Below, one piece after another: positions 61,807 through 64,000 of a stretch of DNA of 64,000 bases. Source of the DNA: Ruania halotolerans (GTDB lineage: Bacteria > Actinomycetota > Actinomycetes > Actinomycetales > Beutenbergiaceae); the NCBI RefSeq assembly GCF_021049285.1, contig NZ_CP088017.1, positions 2,305,380-2,369,379 of the forward strand, written 5' to 3'. A model generated the notes under the pieces. It worked only from the letters and a program-made list of their open reading frames with translations, was not told where the DNA came from and did not search any database. The translations under genes were made by a program, and so were the position numbers. Every line of letters begins with the position of its first letter. Position 1 is the stretch's first letter.

Positions 61807-62823
61807 GTGTCCGGACGCACAAGGCTGACCGACCTGGCCGAACACGCCGGGGTGAGCACGGCCACGGTCTCGCGGGTACTCAATGGAAAAGCCGGAGTGT
61901 CCCACGCGACCCGTGGTTCCGTACTGGCCGCGCTGGACATGCTCGGGTACGAGCGTCCGGAGAAGGTTCGCCGACGTTCGGCCGGTCTGATCGGTCTCGT
62001 GGTGCCGGAATTGACCAACCCGGTGTTCCCGAACTTCGCACAGAAGATCGAGTCGGCACTGGCGCACGCGGGATACACACCGCTGCTGTGCACCCAGTCC
62101 CCGGGCGGTATCACTGAGGACGAATACGTCGAGATGCTCCTCGAGCACGGCGTGGACGGCATCATCTTCGTCTCCGGGCTGCACGCCGACACCCAGGTGA
62201 CCAAGGACCGTTACCACCGGATCGTCGGCCTGGGCACCCCGATCGTGCTGGTGAACGGGTTCGCCGGCGAACTCGACGCCCCGTTCATCTCCTCCGATGA
62301 CGTAGCCAGCATGGACCTCGCTGTCCGGCACCTCGCCTCGCAGGGGCACACCCGGATCGGCCTGGCCGTGGGCCCGGAACGGTTCATGCCCGCGGCGCGC
62401 AAGGTGGCTGGGTTCACCCAGGCGCTGCTCGAGCGGTTGGACGTCACCGAGGCGAAACCGCACATCGCCACGTCCCTGTACACCCTCGAAGGCGGGCAGG
62501 CTGCCGCCACCCAACTGCTCGATCGTGGCCACACCGCCATCGTGTGCGCATCGGACCTCATGGCACTCGGCGCGATCCGGGCGGCCCGGGCACGCGGCCT
62601 GAGCGTCCCCGAGGACGTTTCGGTGATCGGGTATGACGACTCCCCGCTCATCGCCTTCACCGATCCGCCGCTGACGACGATCAGGCAAAGCGTGGACGCG
62701 ATGAGCACGGCGGCGGTGACCTCGCTGCTCGCCGAGATCAGCGGTCAGCCCGCCCCGCGCACCGAACTGCTGTTCACCCCCGAGTTGATCGTTCGAGGAT
62801 CCACCGCTGCCTGCCCGTCCTGA
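61807..62823 (+). CDS. LacI family transcriptional regulator
   Basis: The 338-residue protein has an N-terminal LacI helix-turn-helix (LTDLAEHAGVSTATVSRVLN at 7-26) and hinge, followed by a periplasmic-binding-protein-like sugar domain (GLIGLVVPELTNPVFPNFAQ; VIGYDDSPLIAFTDPPLTTI). The GTG start has GGGAGG just upstream. It is divergent from dgt; its targets, usually sugar uptake or use genes, are not in the window. The 146-bp intergenic region has a short CTTCC/GGAAG repeat but no strong LacI-type palindrome. Confidence 0.94.
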   Translation: MSGRTRLTDLAEHAGVSTATVSRVLNGKAGVSHATRGSVLAALDMLGYERPEKVRRRSAGLIGLVVPELTNPVFPNFAQKIESALAHAGYTPLLCTQSPGGITEDEYVEMLLEHGVDGIIFVSGLHADTQVTKDRYHRIVGLGTPIVLVNGFAGELDAPFISSDDVASMDLAVRHLASQGHTRIGLAVGPERFMPAARKVAGFTQALLERLDVTEAKPHIATSLYTLEGGQAAATQLLDRGHTAIVCASDLMALGAIRAARARGLSVPEDVSVIGYDDSPLIAFTDPPLTTIRQSVDAMSTAAVTSLLAEISGQPAPRTELLFTPELIVRGSTAACPS

Positions 62824-62825
62824 CG

Positions 62826-64000
62826 TCAGCCGCCGGAGACAGACGATTCGGCCTGATGCAGCATGACGCGGAGTTCGTCGTCGATATCGCGGGAGTCCAG
62901 CCACCCCGTCGGCACATGCGGCACCTTCGCACTCCCGGCACGACCACGCGGTCCTTCGGCGCCCTCACCCGGGTAGGGCTGATCCAGTTCGAGTCCGCCA
63001 AGGCGCTCGTCGAGCTCGGCCAACGTGCTCACCAGCCCCAGGGCCGCGCGCGCCTGACCGCCCACCACATACCCTTTGAGATACCAGGACATGTGTTTGC
63101 GGAGCTCGCGCAGTGCCTTCAACTCGTTGCCGAAGTGCTCCACCATCAATTCGGCGTGCCGGCGGATCACCACCGTCACCTCCCCGAGGCCCGGGCGCAC
63201 TCGCAGGTCCGATCCCGCGAATGCCGCCACCAGGTCGGTGAACAGCCACGGCCGCCCCTGGCAACCACGACCGACCACCACGCCATCGCACCCGGTGTGG
63301 GCCACCATCGCGAGCGCATCCTCGGCAGACCAGATATCCCCGTTGCCCAGGACCGGGACGTCGGTGACCGTCTCCTTGAGCCGGGCGATCGCGTCCCAGT
63401 GGGCGGTCCCCGAATAGTAGTCGGCCGCGGTACGCGCGTGTAGTGCCACCGAGGCCACCCCGGCGTCCTGGGCGCGCAACCCGGCGTCGAGGTAGGTGAG
63501 GTGGTCGGCGTCGATGCCCATCCGCATCTTCACCGTCACCGGAATGCCGCTGCCGGCGGCCTCCTCACAGGCACCGGTGACGATGGCGGAGAATAGCTCG
63601 CTCTTCCACGGCAGCACCGCTCCCCCGCCCTTGCGGGTGACTTTGGGCACCGGGCAGCCGAAGTTCAGGTCGATGTGGTCGGCGCGCTGCTCGGTCACGA
63701 GCATCCGTACGGCCGCCCGCACGGTGGCAGGGTCCACCCCGTAGAGTTGGACGCTCCGCACGCCCTCCCCAGCGTCATGGGAGATGATCCGCAGGGACTC
63801 CGGAGTGCGTTCCACCAGCGCGCGTGAGGTGACCATCTCAGCGACGTACAGGCCTGCGGGCGCGGGGCTCGCGCCCAGCTCAACGGCGCGATCGGCGGGC
63901 AGGCCGGCAGCACCCGCCTCCCGGCAGAGCCGGCGGAAGGGAGCGTTGGTCACGCCGGCCATCGGCGCGAGCACCACGGGGGTGCCGACGGCGATCGGTC
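62826..64000 (-). CDS. dusB: tRNA-dihydrouridine synthase, DusB type (N-terminal end outside window)
   Basis: At least 391 codons are visible; the frame continues past the right edge, where PVVLAPMAGVTNAPFRRLC is preceded by the usual GTP stretch. The flavin-binding motifs are LAPMAGVT and, near the middle, VPVLGNGDIWSAEDA; the catalytic cysteine is in LNFGCPVPKVTRKGGG. DusB-type enzymes reduce uridines in the D-loop of tRNA. The stop lies 3 bp after the LacI gene stop (convergent). The end of the protein has a Gly/Pro-rich linker near residue 340. Confidence 0.93.
   Translation of the reverse strand, partial: PIAVGTPVVLAPMAGVTNAPFRRLCREAGAAGLPADRAVELGASPAPAGLYVAEMVTSRALVERTPESLRIISHDAGEGVRSVQLYGVDPATVRAAVRMLVTEQRADHIDLNFGCPVPKVTRKGGGAVLPWKSELFSAIVTGACEEAAGSGIPVTVKMRMGIDADHLTYLDAGLRAQDAGVASVALHARTAADYYSGTAHWDAIARLKETVTDVPVLGNGDIWSAEDALAMVAHTGCDGVVVGRGCQGRPWLFTDLVAAFAGSDLRVRPGLGEVTVVIRRHAELMVEHFGNELKALRELRKHMSWYLKGYVVGGQARAALGLVSTLAELDERLGGLELDQPYPGEGAEGPRGRAGSAKVPHVPTGWLDSRDIDDELRVMLHQAESSVSGG

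Overview
The window is chromosomal DNA of a very GC-rich Gram-positive bacterium of the phylum Actinomycetota, most likely order Micrococcales. The evidence is the gene content and order (glnE next to glnA2; a fasR-fabD-fabH-acpP-fabF cluster downstream of a homodimeric-type aceE; polyphosphate glucokinase; a MshA-like glycosyltransferase; DUF3052 and DUF3145 proteins), frequent GTG starts and several apparently leaderless promoters. The genus cannot be fixed from the sequence alone. Both window edges cut a gene: glnE on the left and a dusB-type gene on the right.

Layout. 1-14.7 kb is housekeeping: nitrogen regulation (glnE, glnA2), cofactor synthesis (nadE, panB), a cell-wall amidase, polyphosphate glucokinase, RNase P RNA (rnpB), yaaA, and a tight minus-strand operon Nif3 / coiled-coil (CdsZ-like) / histidine phosphatase / DUF1353. 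14.7-28.5 kb is accessory: a GH16-like protein, two ABC exporters, an MFS exporter, an epoxide hydrolase, a WYL regulator and three TetR regulators. Several clear inverted-repeat operators lie here, together with gene remnants, a 7-bp tandem repeat and an unusual kinase-thioredoxin fusion. 28.8-33.5 kb is a complete olefin (ole) cluster, oleA-oleBC-oleD, for head-to-head long-chain hydrocarbon synthesis. It is followed by a possible 39-codon gene and a DHFR-like reductase. 34.2-35.0 kb holds degraded insertion-sequence pieces beside a tRNA-Val gene.

35.0-46.3 kb is central and lipid metabolism: phosphodiesterase, peroxiredoxin, DUF3052, aceE, fasR and the fab operon. Pyruvate dehydrogenase makes acetyl-CoA, the fab genes turn it into acyl-ACP, and acyl-CoA products could feed the ole enzymes. 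Two closely similar 19-bp operators sit in the fasR and fabD promoters. 46.5-64 kb holds peptide deformylase, two of three related proline-rich one-pass membrane proteins, a GH51 arabinofuranosidase, the fused acyl-CoA mutase IcmF, two tRNA genes, a GT4 glycosyltransferase, the third proline-rich protein, dnaG, dgt, a LacI regulator and dusB.

The observations I rate most worth following are: the kinase/mycothiol-nitroreductase-like fusion that keeps only one active-site cysteine; the CdsZ-family protein with no cysteines at all; the paired fasR/fabD operators; a 60-bp hairpin element present twice; and the hidden 39-codon ORF wedged between oleD and its neighbour. No CRISPR array, prophage or recognisable complete defence system was seen.
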